Positions 16,138 to 23,482 of a stretch of 64,000 nucleotides of DNA are shown here, piece after piece. The translations under genes were made by a program, and so were the position numbers. The notes beneath the pieces are model-generated. The model saw nothing but the letters and a program-made list of their open reading frames with translations, was not told the origin of the DNA and ran no database searches. This DNA is from an uncultured Bacilli bacterium (lineage in GTDB: Bacteria; Bacillota_I; Bacilli_A; RF39; UBA660). The number at the start of each line of letters is the position of its first letter. Position 1 is the first letter of the stretch. The DNA is taken from assembly GCA_944332475.1 (NCBI GenBank), contig CALVKA010000003.1, forward strand, positions 62,001 through 126,000. Direction: 5' to 3'.

Positions 16138-17254
16138 ATAAACTGCTCAACTCATTTCTTATTTTTATAAACTCTTTTACAAATATTTCTAATTCTTGTT
16201 TTGTTGTGAGATAAGAAATACTTATCCTTAAACTATGATTAGCTTTTTCTTGATCTTGCGTTACTGCAAATACTGCTCCTGATGTATCATTTGTAGAACA
16301 TGCTGTCTTGGTAGAAATATAAATTTCTTTTTCTTCTAAGGCATGAAGAAATGTTTCTGGCTTTATCTGTTCTATACTAATATTTAAGATATTAGGGATA
16401 GCATCTTTAGGACTATTGATTGTAATGTTTCCTTTTTCTAATTCTTTTCTTAAATAATCATTATAATGTTGTACTTGATCTCTTTTTTCATCTATGTTTT
16501 CATATGCTAGCCTTAGAGCTTTTGCCATAGAGACAATTAAGGCTGTTGGAGGGGTTCCACTTCTGTCTTTGGTTGTTGATTTTCCTCCGTGAATTAGAGG
16601 TTCTATTACAATATTTTCTTTTTTTATCAATGCACCAATCCCTTTCATACCATAGAATTTCTGGGCGGAAAAACTTGCTAGATCTACATTGGTCAAATCT
16701 ACTTTTTCCTTCCCTAAACTTTGCGTAATATCTGTATGAAAATATGCTTTTGGATATTCTTTTACTATTTTTCCTATCTCTTTAATTGGTTGAATAATAC
16801 CTAGCTCACTGCTGATGCTAGCAATCGTAACTAGAATGGTGTCATCTCTCATCTTTCGTTTTAAATCTTCTAGGTCTACTTTCCCCTCTTCTGTTAAATT
16901 TACATACTCTACTTCAAATCCTTGTTTTTCTAGAAATTTTAATGGTTCTAAAACGGATGAATGTTCTAGTTGAGTTGTAATAATATGCTTTCCTCTATTT
17001 TGATATTTAAAACAAATTCCTTTGATAGCTGTATTGTTTGCTTCACTTGCACCACTGGTATAAATAATTTCATTCGGTTTTACTTGTAAAATGCTTGCTA
17101 TTTGTCTTGTTGCTGCATCAATTAAAGATTTTGCTTCTACTCCTAATTTATGTAAAGAATTAGGATTACCTATCATTTTTCTTGTCGTATCTACATAACT
17201 TTTTAGGACTTCTTCATTTACTGGCGTAGTAGCACTATAGTCTAAATATATCAC
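16121..17254 (-). CDS. Cysteine desulfurase (NifS/IscS family)
   Basis: 377 residues. MIYLDYSATTPVNEEVL opens the protein, the PLP Lys is Lys199 in SAQKFYGMKG, and the reactive cysteine is Cys319 in TKTACSTND. It removes sulfur from cysteine for Fe-S cluster, tRNA thiolation or other uses. Two usual residues are altered: the His before the PLP Lys is Gln198, and the family NNE triplet reads SSE (148-150). No iscU or thiI/mnmA gene is adjacent. The coupled downstream gene is a membrane thioredoxin, suggesting a link to thiol chemistry. The start codon is GTG with AAGG upstream. Confidence 0.88.
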   Translation of the reverse strand: MIYLDYSATTPVNEEVLKSYVDTTRKMIGNPNSLHKLGVEAKSLIDAATRQIASILQVKPNEIIYTSGASEANNTAIKGICFKYQNRGKHIITTQLEHSSVLEPLKFLEKQGFEVEYVNLTEEGKVDLEDLKRKMRDDTILVTIASISSELGIIQPIKEIGKIVKEYPKAYFHTDITQSLGKEKVDLTNVDLASFSAQKFYGMKGIGALIKKENIVIEPLIHGGKSTTKDRSGTPPTALIVSMAKALRLAYENIDEKRDQVQHYNDYLRKELEKGNITINSPKDAIPNILNISIEQIKPETFLHALEEKEIYISTKTACSTNDTSGAVFAVTQDQEKANHSLRISISYLTTKQELEIFVKEFIKIRNELSSLYVKKD

Positions 17255-17301
17255 GTGATCCCTTCTTTCTCTTCTTTATTTTAGCACGGTTTTTTCTATT
17301 C

Positions 17302-17330
17302 AAAAAGAAAAATGCTACTTTGGCATTTCT
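17302..17330 (-). terminator. Terminator of the relQ-like unit
   Basis: GAAATGC pairs with GCATTTTTC around a 7-base loop on the minus strand, followed by a T-rich tail. It overlaps the end of the 67-residue gene. Confidence 0.65.
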
Positions 17331-17518
17331 TCTTTGCTATCTCCACTGATATGATATAATTCATAATTTAATTGGGCCATTGCTAATTCAATGGTCATTA
17401 ACTTTTCACTTTTATCTAATTTCTCATTTTCTAATAGATTTTTTACAATCTCCTCTGCACCTTTTAGTATTGCGTCTTTATTTTCTAATACATTGATTTT
17501 ATCTAACATATAATTCAT
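17315..17518 (-). CDS. Small helical protein downstream of an alarmone synthetase gene
   Basis: 67 residues, all helical and charged, no cysteine and no membrane segment. Not recognised. It follows the RelA/SpoT-domain gene by 15 bases with an AGGAGG-type SD, so it is translated from the same message. It could be a regulator of that enzyme, but this is only from position. Confidence 0.55.
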   Translation of the reverse strand: MNYMLDKINVLENKDAILKGAEEIVKNLLENEKLDKSEKLMTIELAMAQLNYELYHISGDSKEEMPK

Positions 17519-17533
17519 ACTCGTAACCTCCTA

Positions 17534-18154
17534 TTATTTATCTGTATATTTTTTTACAATATCATATAGATGTTGCATCTTAGTATCCATCATTTTTATT
17601 TCATCCGAGCAGGATAATAATTCTCTTTTTAGATAGACTGGTATGTCGTTTGGTAGTTTATATTGTAGTTTGTGTTCTAGTGATGCCCAAAAATCCATTG
17701 CCAGTGTTCTAATTTGAATTTCTGCTTCTATATATTCTTGTTTTTGTTCTAAATGGATTGGTACTAATACCATCAAATGATAACTACTATAGCCTGAATC
17801 TTTCGGATTTTTGATATAGTCTATTTCTTCTAGTATTTTAAAATTTTTAGATTCTTTAATAATATTTACAATATCATATACATCTGATAAAAAAGAACAA
17901 ACAATTCTAAATCCCACGATATCATGGATATGTTTTTCTACATTTTCTATACTGAATTCATATCCTTTATCTTTTAACTTCTTCAAAATACTGCTTTCGG
18001 ATTTTAATCTAGATTTTATATGTTCTACTGGATTATTTCCTGTTCTATGTTCATGTTCTTTTAGCAAAATTTCTAATTCTGCTTCTAACATAGTTTTTGC
18101 AAATCTGTACTTCAATAGCGTTCCTTCCCAGTCTCTGGGATTTTCTTGGTTCAT
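17534..18154 (-). CDS. Small alarmone synthetase, RelQ/YjbM-like (p)ppGpp synthetase
   Basis: 206 residues, the size of single-domain synthetases; there is no hydrolase, TGS or ACT domain. Synthetase motifs: an IHDIVGFRIVCSFLSDVYDI block, IDYIKNPKDSGYSSYHLMV and EAEIQIRTLAMDFWASLEHKLQYK. It transfers pyrophosphate from ATP to GDP or GTP to make (p)ppGpp in the cytosol. Small synthetases of this type are usually controlled by transcription and by allosteric pppGpp. First gene of a two-gene unit with a 67-residue partner. Confidence 0.9.
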   Translation of the reverse strand: MNQENPRDWEGTLLKYRFAKTMLEAELEILLKEHEHRTGNNPVEHIKSRLKSESSILKKLKDKGYEFSIENVEKHIHDIVGFRIVCSFLSDVYDIVNIIKESKNFKILEEIDYIKNPKDSGYSSYHLMVLVPIHLEQKQEYIEAEIQIRTLAMDFWASLEHKLQYKLPNDIPVYLKRELLSCSDEIKMMDTKMQHLYDIVKKYTDK

Positions 18155-18170
18155 TTCTGTCCTCCTATCA

Positions 18171-18201
18171 ATAAAAAAGAGGGTGTTGTTGTTACAGCCC
18201 T
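18171..18201 (-). terminator. Terminator before the alarmone synthetase gene
   Basis: On the minus strand GGGCTGT pairs with ACACCC with one mismatch (near 18181-18200), followed by CTCTTTTTTATT. It ends the two-gene unit 19043-18247. Confidence 0.6.
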
Positions 18202-18246
18202 ACTTTTTGCGAATTTCATTATACCATAAAATTCTTTGTTTGAGTA

Positions 18247-18519
18247 TTATTTGTTTGTATTTTGATAATAATCTCTTTCGGCAATACTCATGCTTACTTG
18301 GTCTAATTCTTCTTGTTCTACATCTTCTAGGTCGGAGATTATATCTTCTATTCTTTGTAGAATTTGTTTGGCTGTCATACAATTATTGTAAGCGATATGA
18401 TATTTTTTTAGTACTGCTATTTCGTATGTCGTTAAAAATATGTCATGTTTTGTTTTATGAAGTTTATTCTTTTCAAAGTCTATGGCACTTAGTAATTCTT
18501 CTATATTATATTCTTTCAT
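18247..18519 (-). CDS. Small helical protein, function unknown
   Basis: 90 residues, charged and helical with a coiled-coil-like C-terminus (about 50-80). Not recognised. Its ATG overlaps the TAA of the upstream gene (TAATG), so the two are translationally coupled. The partner is an exported, membrane-anchored protein. Confidence 0.6.
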   Translation of the reverse strand: MKEYNIEELLSAIDFEKNKLHKTKHDIFLTTYEIAVLKKYHIAYNNCMTAKQILQRIEDIISDLEDVEQEELDQVSMSIAERDYYQNTNK

Positions 18520-19043
18520 TAGTTACAAGTATATCCGTTGTTTTTCATATGTGTCATAAACTCTCCTTCTGTGTAACTATCTTTGATTGATAATGTAACG
18601 ACATCTTGTGCTTTGGTGTTGGAATTAATTTTAATTTGTAAGTCATCATCGTCTGTAAATTCAATATTATTTAATATTAATGTTTCATCATCATCTACTA
18701 CAATATGAGCAATGATTCTATCAGATTCTTGTGTAATATCTACTGTTTTTTTAGGCAAATATTCATAAGAGTTTTCTAATACAAAACGCATAGAGTTTAA
18801 GTAGCTATCGTCTTCTGTATATTGATCTGGGAAAATCAATGTTTTTGTTAAATCCATACTACCGATACGATTGCCATCTAATGTTACTTGTAATTCTTCA
18901 TTGATTGCAATTCCTAAGTCATTGGTTGTAGATTTACTACATACAACATAAGGTTGTTGGATAGTTGCGAATAGATAAATAATAATGACAATAAAAATAA
19001 TCGTTAAAATCATTGGAAAGACTTTTCCTTTTTTTAGGCCCAT
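18519..19043 (-). CDS. Signal-anchored exported protein, function unknown
   Basis: 174 residues. An N-terminal helix at about 10-28 is followed by an acidic extracytoplasmic domain rich in beta strands and in Asp (IAHIVVDDDETLILNNIEF, then TDDDDLQI). Two cysteines, one just after the helix and one near the C-terminus, could pair. The longest frame starts at GTG 19052, but AGAGGTG lies 6 bases before ATG at 19043, which is preferred. First gene of a two-gene unit. Confidence 0.6.
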   Translation of the reverse strand: MGLKKGKVFPMILTIIFIVIIIYLFATIQQPYVVCSKSTTNDLGIAINEELQVTLDGNRIGSMDLTKTLIFPDQYTEDDSYLNSMRFVLENSYEYLPKKTVDITQESDRIIAHIVVDDDETLILNNIEFTDDDDLQIKINSNTKAQDVVTLSIKDSYTEGEFMTHMKNNGYTCN

Positions 19044-19131
19044 CACCATCACCTCTTTCTAAGCATATCTTAACCTATATCTATGTATTCGTCAAGATTC
19101 TTATTTCTTTTTTAGACAAGGTTTTTAGACA

Positions 19132-19160
19132 AAATAAAAGCTCCTTTTCAGGAGCTTATT
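19132..19160 (-). terminator. Terminator of the hsp20 pair
   Basis: AAGCTCC (19138-19144) pairs with GGAGCTT (19151-19157), followed on the minus strand by TTATTTTG. Confidence 0.75.
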
Positions 19161-19164
19161 TTTA

Positions 19165-19569
19165 TTATTTAATTTCAATTACTTTCTTAGAATTTGCTTC
19201 TTCTTTTTTAGGAACAACAATTTTTAACATTCCATTTTCAAAGGATGCATTAATATGATTTTCATCTAAGTCGCCTAAGTAAAAACTTCTTTGATATTTA
19301 CCATAAGATCTTTCGCGGCGAATATAGTTTTTCTCTTTATCTTCTTCATTTTCTTCTGATTTTTTCTCAGCTGTGATTGTTAGATATCCATCTTTTGTTT
19401 CCACTGAAATTTCATCTTTATTGAAACCTGGGATATCCATTTCAATATGATAGTCGCCACCTTTTTCATAAATATCACATTTCATGTGTTGTTCCTTTCT
19501 TGTTGTTAGAAAATCGTCAAATAAATCATCTAAATAAATTTTTCTTGGCATTAAATCCATATTTATCAT
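19165..19569 (-). CDS. Hsp20-family small heat-shock protein (second copy)
   Basis: 134 residues. The alpha-crystallin domain begins at DIYEKGGDYHIEMDIPGFNK and includes GYLTITAEKKSEENEEDKEK, the RRERSYGKYQRSFYL strand and the closing ENGMLKIVVPKKE. A short N-terminus and an IEIK tail complete it. It binds unfolding proteins in the cytosol without ATP. It is a near copy of the upstream gene, with 136 identical bases in a row. It lies 27 bases downstream of that gene, so both depend on the CIRCE-controlled promoter at 20023-20064. Confidence 0.93.
   Translation of the reverse strand: MINMDLMPRKIYLDDLFDDFLTTRKEQHMKCDIYEKGGDYHIEMDIPGFNKDEISVETKDGYLTITAEKKSEENEEDKEKNYIRRERSYGKYQRSFYLGDLDENHINASFENGMLKIVVPKKEEANSKKVIEIK
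19388..19523 (-). repeat. 136-bp exact repeat, copy in the downstream hsp20 gene
   Basis: Identical base for base to 19823-19958. It spans the end of the N-terminal arm and the first strands of the crystallin domain, while flanking parts of the genes differ. Confidence 0.9.
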
Positions 19570-19596
19570 CTTCCTTTCGTTATTTTTATATTTATA

Positions 19597-20001
19597 TTAT
19601 TTAATCTCAATCATTTTTTTCGTATCTTGTGCTTCTTCTTTTTTAGGAACAACAATCTTTAACATTCCATTTTCAAAAGATGCATCTATTTTGTCTTCAT
19701 CTAAATCACCTAGATAAAAACTCCTTTCATATTTTCCGTAAATTCTTTCACGGCGAAGGTAGTTTTTCTCTTTATCTGCTTCATTATTTTCTTCTTTCTT
19801 TTCAGCGGTGATAGTTAGATAACCATCTTTTGTTTCCACTGAAATTTCATCTTTATTGAAACCTGGGATATCCATTTCAATATGATAGTCGCCACCTTTT
19901 TCATAAATATCACATTTCATGTGTTGTTCCTTTCTTGTTGTTAGAAAATCGTCAAATATATCATCAAAAAATCTTCTTGGCATTAAATCCATATTTATCA
20001 T
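19597..20001 (-). CDS. Hsp20-family small heat-shock protein (first copy)
   Basis: 134 residues, the first gene after the CIRCE promoter. Same domain order as its neighbour. Differences cluster in the loop after ITAEKK, in RRERIYGKYERSFYL, and at the C-terminus (AQDTKKMIEIK). Small heat-shock proteins form oligomers that hold unfolded substrates for Hsp70/ClpB. Either of two close ATG codons could serve as start (20001 or three codons later); GGAAG precedes both. Confidence 0.93.
   Translation of the reverse strand: MINMDLMPRRFFDDIFDDFLTTRKEQHMKCDIYEKGGDYHIEMDIPGFNKDEISVETKDGYLTITAEKKEENNEADKEKNYLRRERIYGKYERSFYLGDLDEDKIDASFENGMLKIVVPKKEEAQDTKKMIEIK
19823..19958 (-). repeat. 136-bp exact repeat, copy in the upstream hsp20 gene
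   Basis: Partner of 19388-19523. Exact identity at synonymous positions points to recent duplication or gene conversion. Confidence 0.9.
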
Positions 20002-20022
20002 CTTCCTTTCATTTACAATTAT

Positions 20023-20051
20023 GTTATAGCACCATTTTTAGCACTTGTCAA
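20023..20051 (-). promoter_or_regulatory. Sigma-A promoter of the hsp20 pair
   Basis: Minus strand TTGACA (20046-20051), 17-bp spacer, TATAAC (20023-20028). The -35 lies inside the CIRCE element, so bound repressor would block polymerase. Confidence 0.85.
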
Positions 20052-20064
20052 TAGCGAGTGCTAA
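20038..20064. promoter_or_regulatory. CIRCE operator (HrcA-type), hsp20 pair
   Basis: TTAGCACTT, 9-base spacer, GAGTGCTAA. This is the HrcA consensus (TTAGCACTC-N9-GAGTGCTAA) with one changed base. It predicts repression at normal temperature and release during protein stress. Confidence 0.93.
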
Positions 20065-20100
20065 TTTTTTTGAAAATTTTTTTCTTCCCTTTTATTCTAT

Positions 20101-20132
20101 ACAAAAAGAAGATATTTATTCTCTATCTTCTT
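20101..20132 (-). terminator. Terminator of the transglutaminase-like gene
   Basis: GAAGATA-type stem with TATCTTC around a loop near 20108-20131, followed on the minus strand by TTTTTG. It overlaps the gene's last codons. Confidence 0.6.
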
Positions 20133-21418
20133 TTCTTTTCTAATATTTTTTGATTTTTTCTTGATATGCCAAAAAATTCTTCTACTTGTGCTTTATGCCT
20201 TGGTATCAGTTGTTGTTGCTCTATTAAGTTAGTAAGGTTTTCTTGACTATATTCACAAAACCCCTCTTCGCTTTGAAGATAAAAATGAGGTGTCTGTTCA
20301 TTATCTTTTATCTTTATAACTCTAAAAATATCTAAATCTTGTTCTTTTGGATGATATACAGAAGTTGTTTGTATAGATGAAAAAGGAAAATCATCAAATA
20401 AGAAATGACTATATTGTCTGATTAATTGATACCGTTCTACATTTGACTTTATTCCTAGTGGTAATTGATATAGCCAGTTTAATAGACGAATTCTTTTTTT
20501 TATTTCTTTCTTAGTATTACCGTGACTATGTTTTGCTAAGGCCTCACTTAATCTAACCATTCTTTCTGTTAAGTCTCTATCTGTTATTACTCTTCTTCCT
20601 AATTTTTTGTATACTTCATCTATTGTCTCTTGTAATTCTTGATTTTTATACTGTTCTTCCTCTTCTTTCCATGATGGAACTTCTAATACTTTAAGTCCTG
20701 TTATCTTTAATCCAAATTGTATTCTTCCAACATCCGACATAATTTTATCTTGACCAAAAGAAAAACCGTCAGCATCATAAATTGTTTGATTGATAGGAAT
20801 AGATACTGATAGATGAAATTTTCCGTAGATACTTGATGGAATTTGATACTCTTCTAATAATTTATGATACATGATTGCCCATTGTCTACAGATAATTTCG
20901 TTGTTAGTTAAATCTATTTTATCAATAGCGTCTAGTTTTGAAAAATCTTGATGTTTTAGGTATCTTGTATCATATCTTATGATATCTCCTAATAAAATAT
21001 AAATTCCTATCGCTTGTTCTAGTTGTGTTTCTAAAGTGCTGGGTAAATTTTGTTTTATATAAGATAGAATTTGTGGATTTAGTGAAGCCTTTAATTCTTC
21101 TTCTGTTGCATCATGATTTGTCCATGTATTGATACATTCTGTTTGATGAGTCCTGTAATAGATATCATTCTGATAATAGAAGCGATTGATTTTTTCTTGA
21201 ACCGTTTTTTCTCTTGGTTCATGTTTTAGTACTTCTATATAATAAGATATAGGATAGTCTAAGTTTTCTTTTTTACAAAATTCTTCTAGTTCTCTTAATG
21301 TAGTACCTGTTGTTACTAGGTTTTCTATTTGTGCTAGAATACCCGGTTGTCTCATGATGTCCATTGCGATTTTTTGATAAGAAGTTTTCTCTTCTTCTAG
21401 CCATCCTTTCATAGCCAT
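20123..21418 (-). CDS. Transglutaminase-like cysteine-fold protein, function unknown
   Basis: 431 residues, no signal peptide. The central part (about 175-225) has the order of a transglutaminase core: NNEIICRQWAIMYHKLLEEY (Cys at the start of a helix), then FHLSV (His) and TIYDAD (Asp). The flanks are helical and charged. Such folds act as peptidases, amidases or cross-linkers, but the family here is not identified. Cytosolic by sequence. A single gene between hsp20 and aarF-like units. Confidence is in the reading frame and triad order, not in activity. Confidence 0.6.
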   Translation of the reverse strand: MAMKGWLEEEKTSYQKIAMDIMRQPGILAQIENLVTTGTTLRELEEFCKKENLDYPISYYIEVLKHEPREKTVQEKINRFYYQNDIYYRTHQTECINTWTNHDATEEELKASLNPQILSYIKQNLPSTLETQLEQAIGIYILLGDIIRYDTRYLKHQDFSKLDAIDKIDLTNNEIICRQWAIMYHKLLEEYQIPSSIYGKFHLSVSIPINQTIYDADGFSFGQDKIMSDVGRIQFGLKITGLKVLEVPSWKEEEEQYKNQELQETIDEVYKKLGRRVITDRDLTERMVRLSEALAKHSHGNTKKEIKKRIRLLNWLYQLPLGIKSNVERYQLIRQYSHFLFDDFPFSSIQTTSVYHPKEQDLDIFRVIKIKDNEQTPHFYLQSEEGFCEYSQENLTNLIEQQQLIPRHKAQVEEFFGISRKNQKILEKKRR

Positions 21419-21462
21419 TCCCCCTAAAGTGGCTATATTATACTACATTTTCTTTATTTTTT

Positions 21463-21489
21463 CAAGAAAAAAACCTCTATGTGAGGTTA
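21463..21489 (-). terminator. Terminator of the aarF-like unit
   Basis: AACCTC (21472-21477) pairs with GAGGTT (21483-21488), then a seven-T run on the minus strand. Confidence 0.8.
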
Positions 21490-23049
21490 TAGGCGTTTGA
21501 ATTTTGAAATAATCAATTTATAAAGTAGCCATACTGTACAGATGATTGCTCCTAACATATACAGATAGAAAATAAATGGTAAGTTGTCTTCTGCATTCAA
21601 TACCATTTGACTAGTACCAATTATGAAAGCAACATCTAGGGCACTGATGATTATCAAGTGCACGATTCTTTCAATTCTATCAATTTGATGTTTAGAGTCT
21701 GTTAATTCAATATTGAATCGTAATTCTCCGCTATTAATCCCTTTTAATGTTGTTAGTGCTTCATTGGGAATTAGTAATAAATTGGCACCACTTTTGATAC
21801 TGGATAAAGCAAAATTAGTTAGTTTATCCTTATCAAATAAAGCTTCCTTTGGTGTTACTTTGGCAGTTAAGACTTCCATTAAACTGATATTTGGAGTTAT
21901 CTTTTCTAGTGTCCCTTCTAATACTACGATACCTCTTATTAATATTGTTATTTCTTTTGGTAATGTTATTTCATTTCTTCTTAGTAATACGAACATTTCT
22001 GTTGTGAATTCTTTGATATCAATGTTGGCAATTTCTGTAGATTTATTTCTATCTAATACTTTTTTAATATCTTTTTTTAACTGCATATAATCTGTTCTAT
22101 GATTTGATACATCTAATAAAGTTAAAAGGTGAGCTACTTCTTCTATATCATTTTTTACTATTGCAACAATGCAATCTCCTAATAAAGTTCGATTTCGTTT
22201 AGATAGTCTTCCCATCATACCAAAATCTAAATAGGCAATTTTTCCATCTATTATTTTAATATTATCACTATGTGGATCTGCATGATAAAAACCATCATCA
22301 ATTGCTTGCTTTAAATAATTATGAGCTAATTTTTCGGCTATTTCATCTAAATCATAACCCTCTTTTTTCAACTCTTCTGTTTCAGAAATATTATATCCAT
22401 CAATATATTCCATTACTAATAGGTTGCTTGTTGAAATTTTTTCATAGACTTTTAATGGTTTTACATAAACTAGTTCTTTATTATTTTCCCTAAATTCGAT
22501 AATATGATTTTTTTCAGTATGAAAATCCATCTCTTCTTTGGCTCTTTCATACATCTCATCTACCACTTGTGTTAAGTCAATAATATCTCCAAATATCTTA
22601 TTTAGATGTAGTATCTTAATTACTTTTTTCAAGAGTTTGGCATCTCGTTCCATAAGTTCTTCGATGTTTTCTCTTCTTACTTTAACAGCAACCGTTTCTC
22701 CTGTTTTTAGTTTTGCTTTATGAACTTGAGCAATCGATGCTGATCCTACTGGGGTTTGATCCATTTCTAAAAATATTTCTTCCAGGGTATAATCGTATTC
22801 TCTCGTTAAAATTTCTTCTACTTTTTCATATGGCATTGGTTTTACTGAGTGTTTTAATTTTTGAAATTCTTGACAGTATTCTTTTGGAATCAAATCATCT
22901 CTTGAAGATAAAATTTGGCCCATTTTTACAAAAGTTGGTCCTAATTCTTCTAGTGCCATTCGAACATTTTTGGGAGTTACATCTTTTGTTAATTTATATT
23001 TTTTTATTACAGCAATAATTTCGCCTAATCGACTAGGATTGTTTTTCAT
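21487..23049 (-). CDS. ABC1/AarF/UbiB-family protein kinase-like protein
   Basis: 520 residues. The family KxGQ region FVKMGQILSSRDDLIPKEYC is at about 50-70, the Lys motif is in VAVKVRREN, the catalytic-loop equivalent is YHADPHSDNI and the metal motif is YLDFGMMG. Two C-terminal helices (about 475-515) anchor it in the membrane. UbiB-type ATPases support quinone synthesis in respiratory bacteria; in anaerobic Bacillota their role is unknown. It starts 17 bases inside the end of a phasin-like gene, an arrangement often seen in Bacillota. Confidence 0.9.
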   Translation of the reverse strand: MKNNPSRLGEIIAVIKKYKLTKDVTPKNVRMALEELGPTFVKMGQILSSRDDLIPKEYCQEFQKLKHSVKPMPYEKVEEILTREYDYTLEEIFLEMDQTPVGSASIAQVHKAKLKTGETVAVKVRRENIEELMERDAKLLKKVIKILHLNKIFGDIIDLTQVVDEMYERAKEEMDFHTEKNHIIEFRENNKELVYVKPLKVYEKISTSNLLVMEYIDGYNISETEELKKEGYDLDEIAEKLAHNYLKQAIDDGFYHADPHSDNIKIIDGKIAYLDFGMMGRLSKRNRTLLGDCIVAIVKNDIEEVAHLLTLLDVSNHRTDYMQLKKDIKKVLDRNKSTEIANIDIKEFTTEMFVLLRRNEITLPKEITILIRGIVVLEGTLEKITPNISLMEVLTAKVTPKEALFDKDKLTNFALSSIKSGANLLLIPNEALTTLKGINSGELRFNIELTDSKHQIDRIERIVHLIIISALDVAFIIGTSQMVLNAEDNLPFIFYLYMLGAIICTVWLLYKLIISKFKRL

Positions 23050-23347
23050 CTTTTTTCTTTGTTTCTTCCTTTAATAACTTTAGTAACTCTTCTTTTTCTT
23101 CTTTACTTAAAGATTGAATGGTTTCTTTTAATTTATCTTTGGAAACTTCTTCCTTTACTACTACTGTTACATTTTCTTTTAGTGATTCTTTAATATTATG
23201 TTTTAATTCTTCGTTAGCTACCTTTCCAGCTTCTAGCATTTCTTCTCCCTTGGCTAATAATTCTTTTTTTAGATCTTGAGCTTTGTCGTTTGTCATACTC
23301 ATAGCTCCTAATCCCATTAAAAAAATGTTTTTTAATTCTTCTTTCAT
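23033..23347 (-). CDS. Phasin-like small helical protein
   Basis: 104 residues: an N-terminal amphipathic segment LKNIFLMGLGAMSMT, then long charged helices rich in Glu and Lys. This pattern (phasin/PhaI superfamily) is often encoded next to AarF-type kinases, as here, with a 17-base overlap. It may bind membrane or lipid surfaces and recruit or regulate the kinase-like partner. No polyhydroxyalkanoate genes are present, so granule binding is not implied. Confidence 0.65.
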   Translation of the reverse strand: MKEELKNIFLMGLGAMSMTNDKAQDLKKELLAKGEEMLEAGKVANEELKHNIKESLKENVTVVVKEEVSKDKLKETIQSLSKEEKEELLKLLKEETKKKDEKQS

Positions 23348-23454
23348 TTTTATTCCTTCTTTCTTTTTACTATTATATTATTAGGTAAGGGTTTCCATGC
23401 TTTTAACTTTTTTAACCCTTCTAATATTATTATAACAAAATATTATTAAAAACG

Positions 23455-23482
23455 ACAGAAAAAGACACAAATGTGTCTTTAT
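23455..23482 (-). terminator. Terminator of the phosphoketolase gene
   Basis: AAAGACACA (23461-23469) pairs with TGTGTCTTT (23472-23480), then a T run broken by single bases on the minus strand. Confidence 0.75.

Noticed and set aside
17276-17330. CIRCE-like TTAGCAC near 17281
   Set aside because: Only a single half-site; no matching GAGTGCTAA half at 9 bases.
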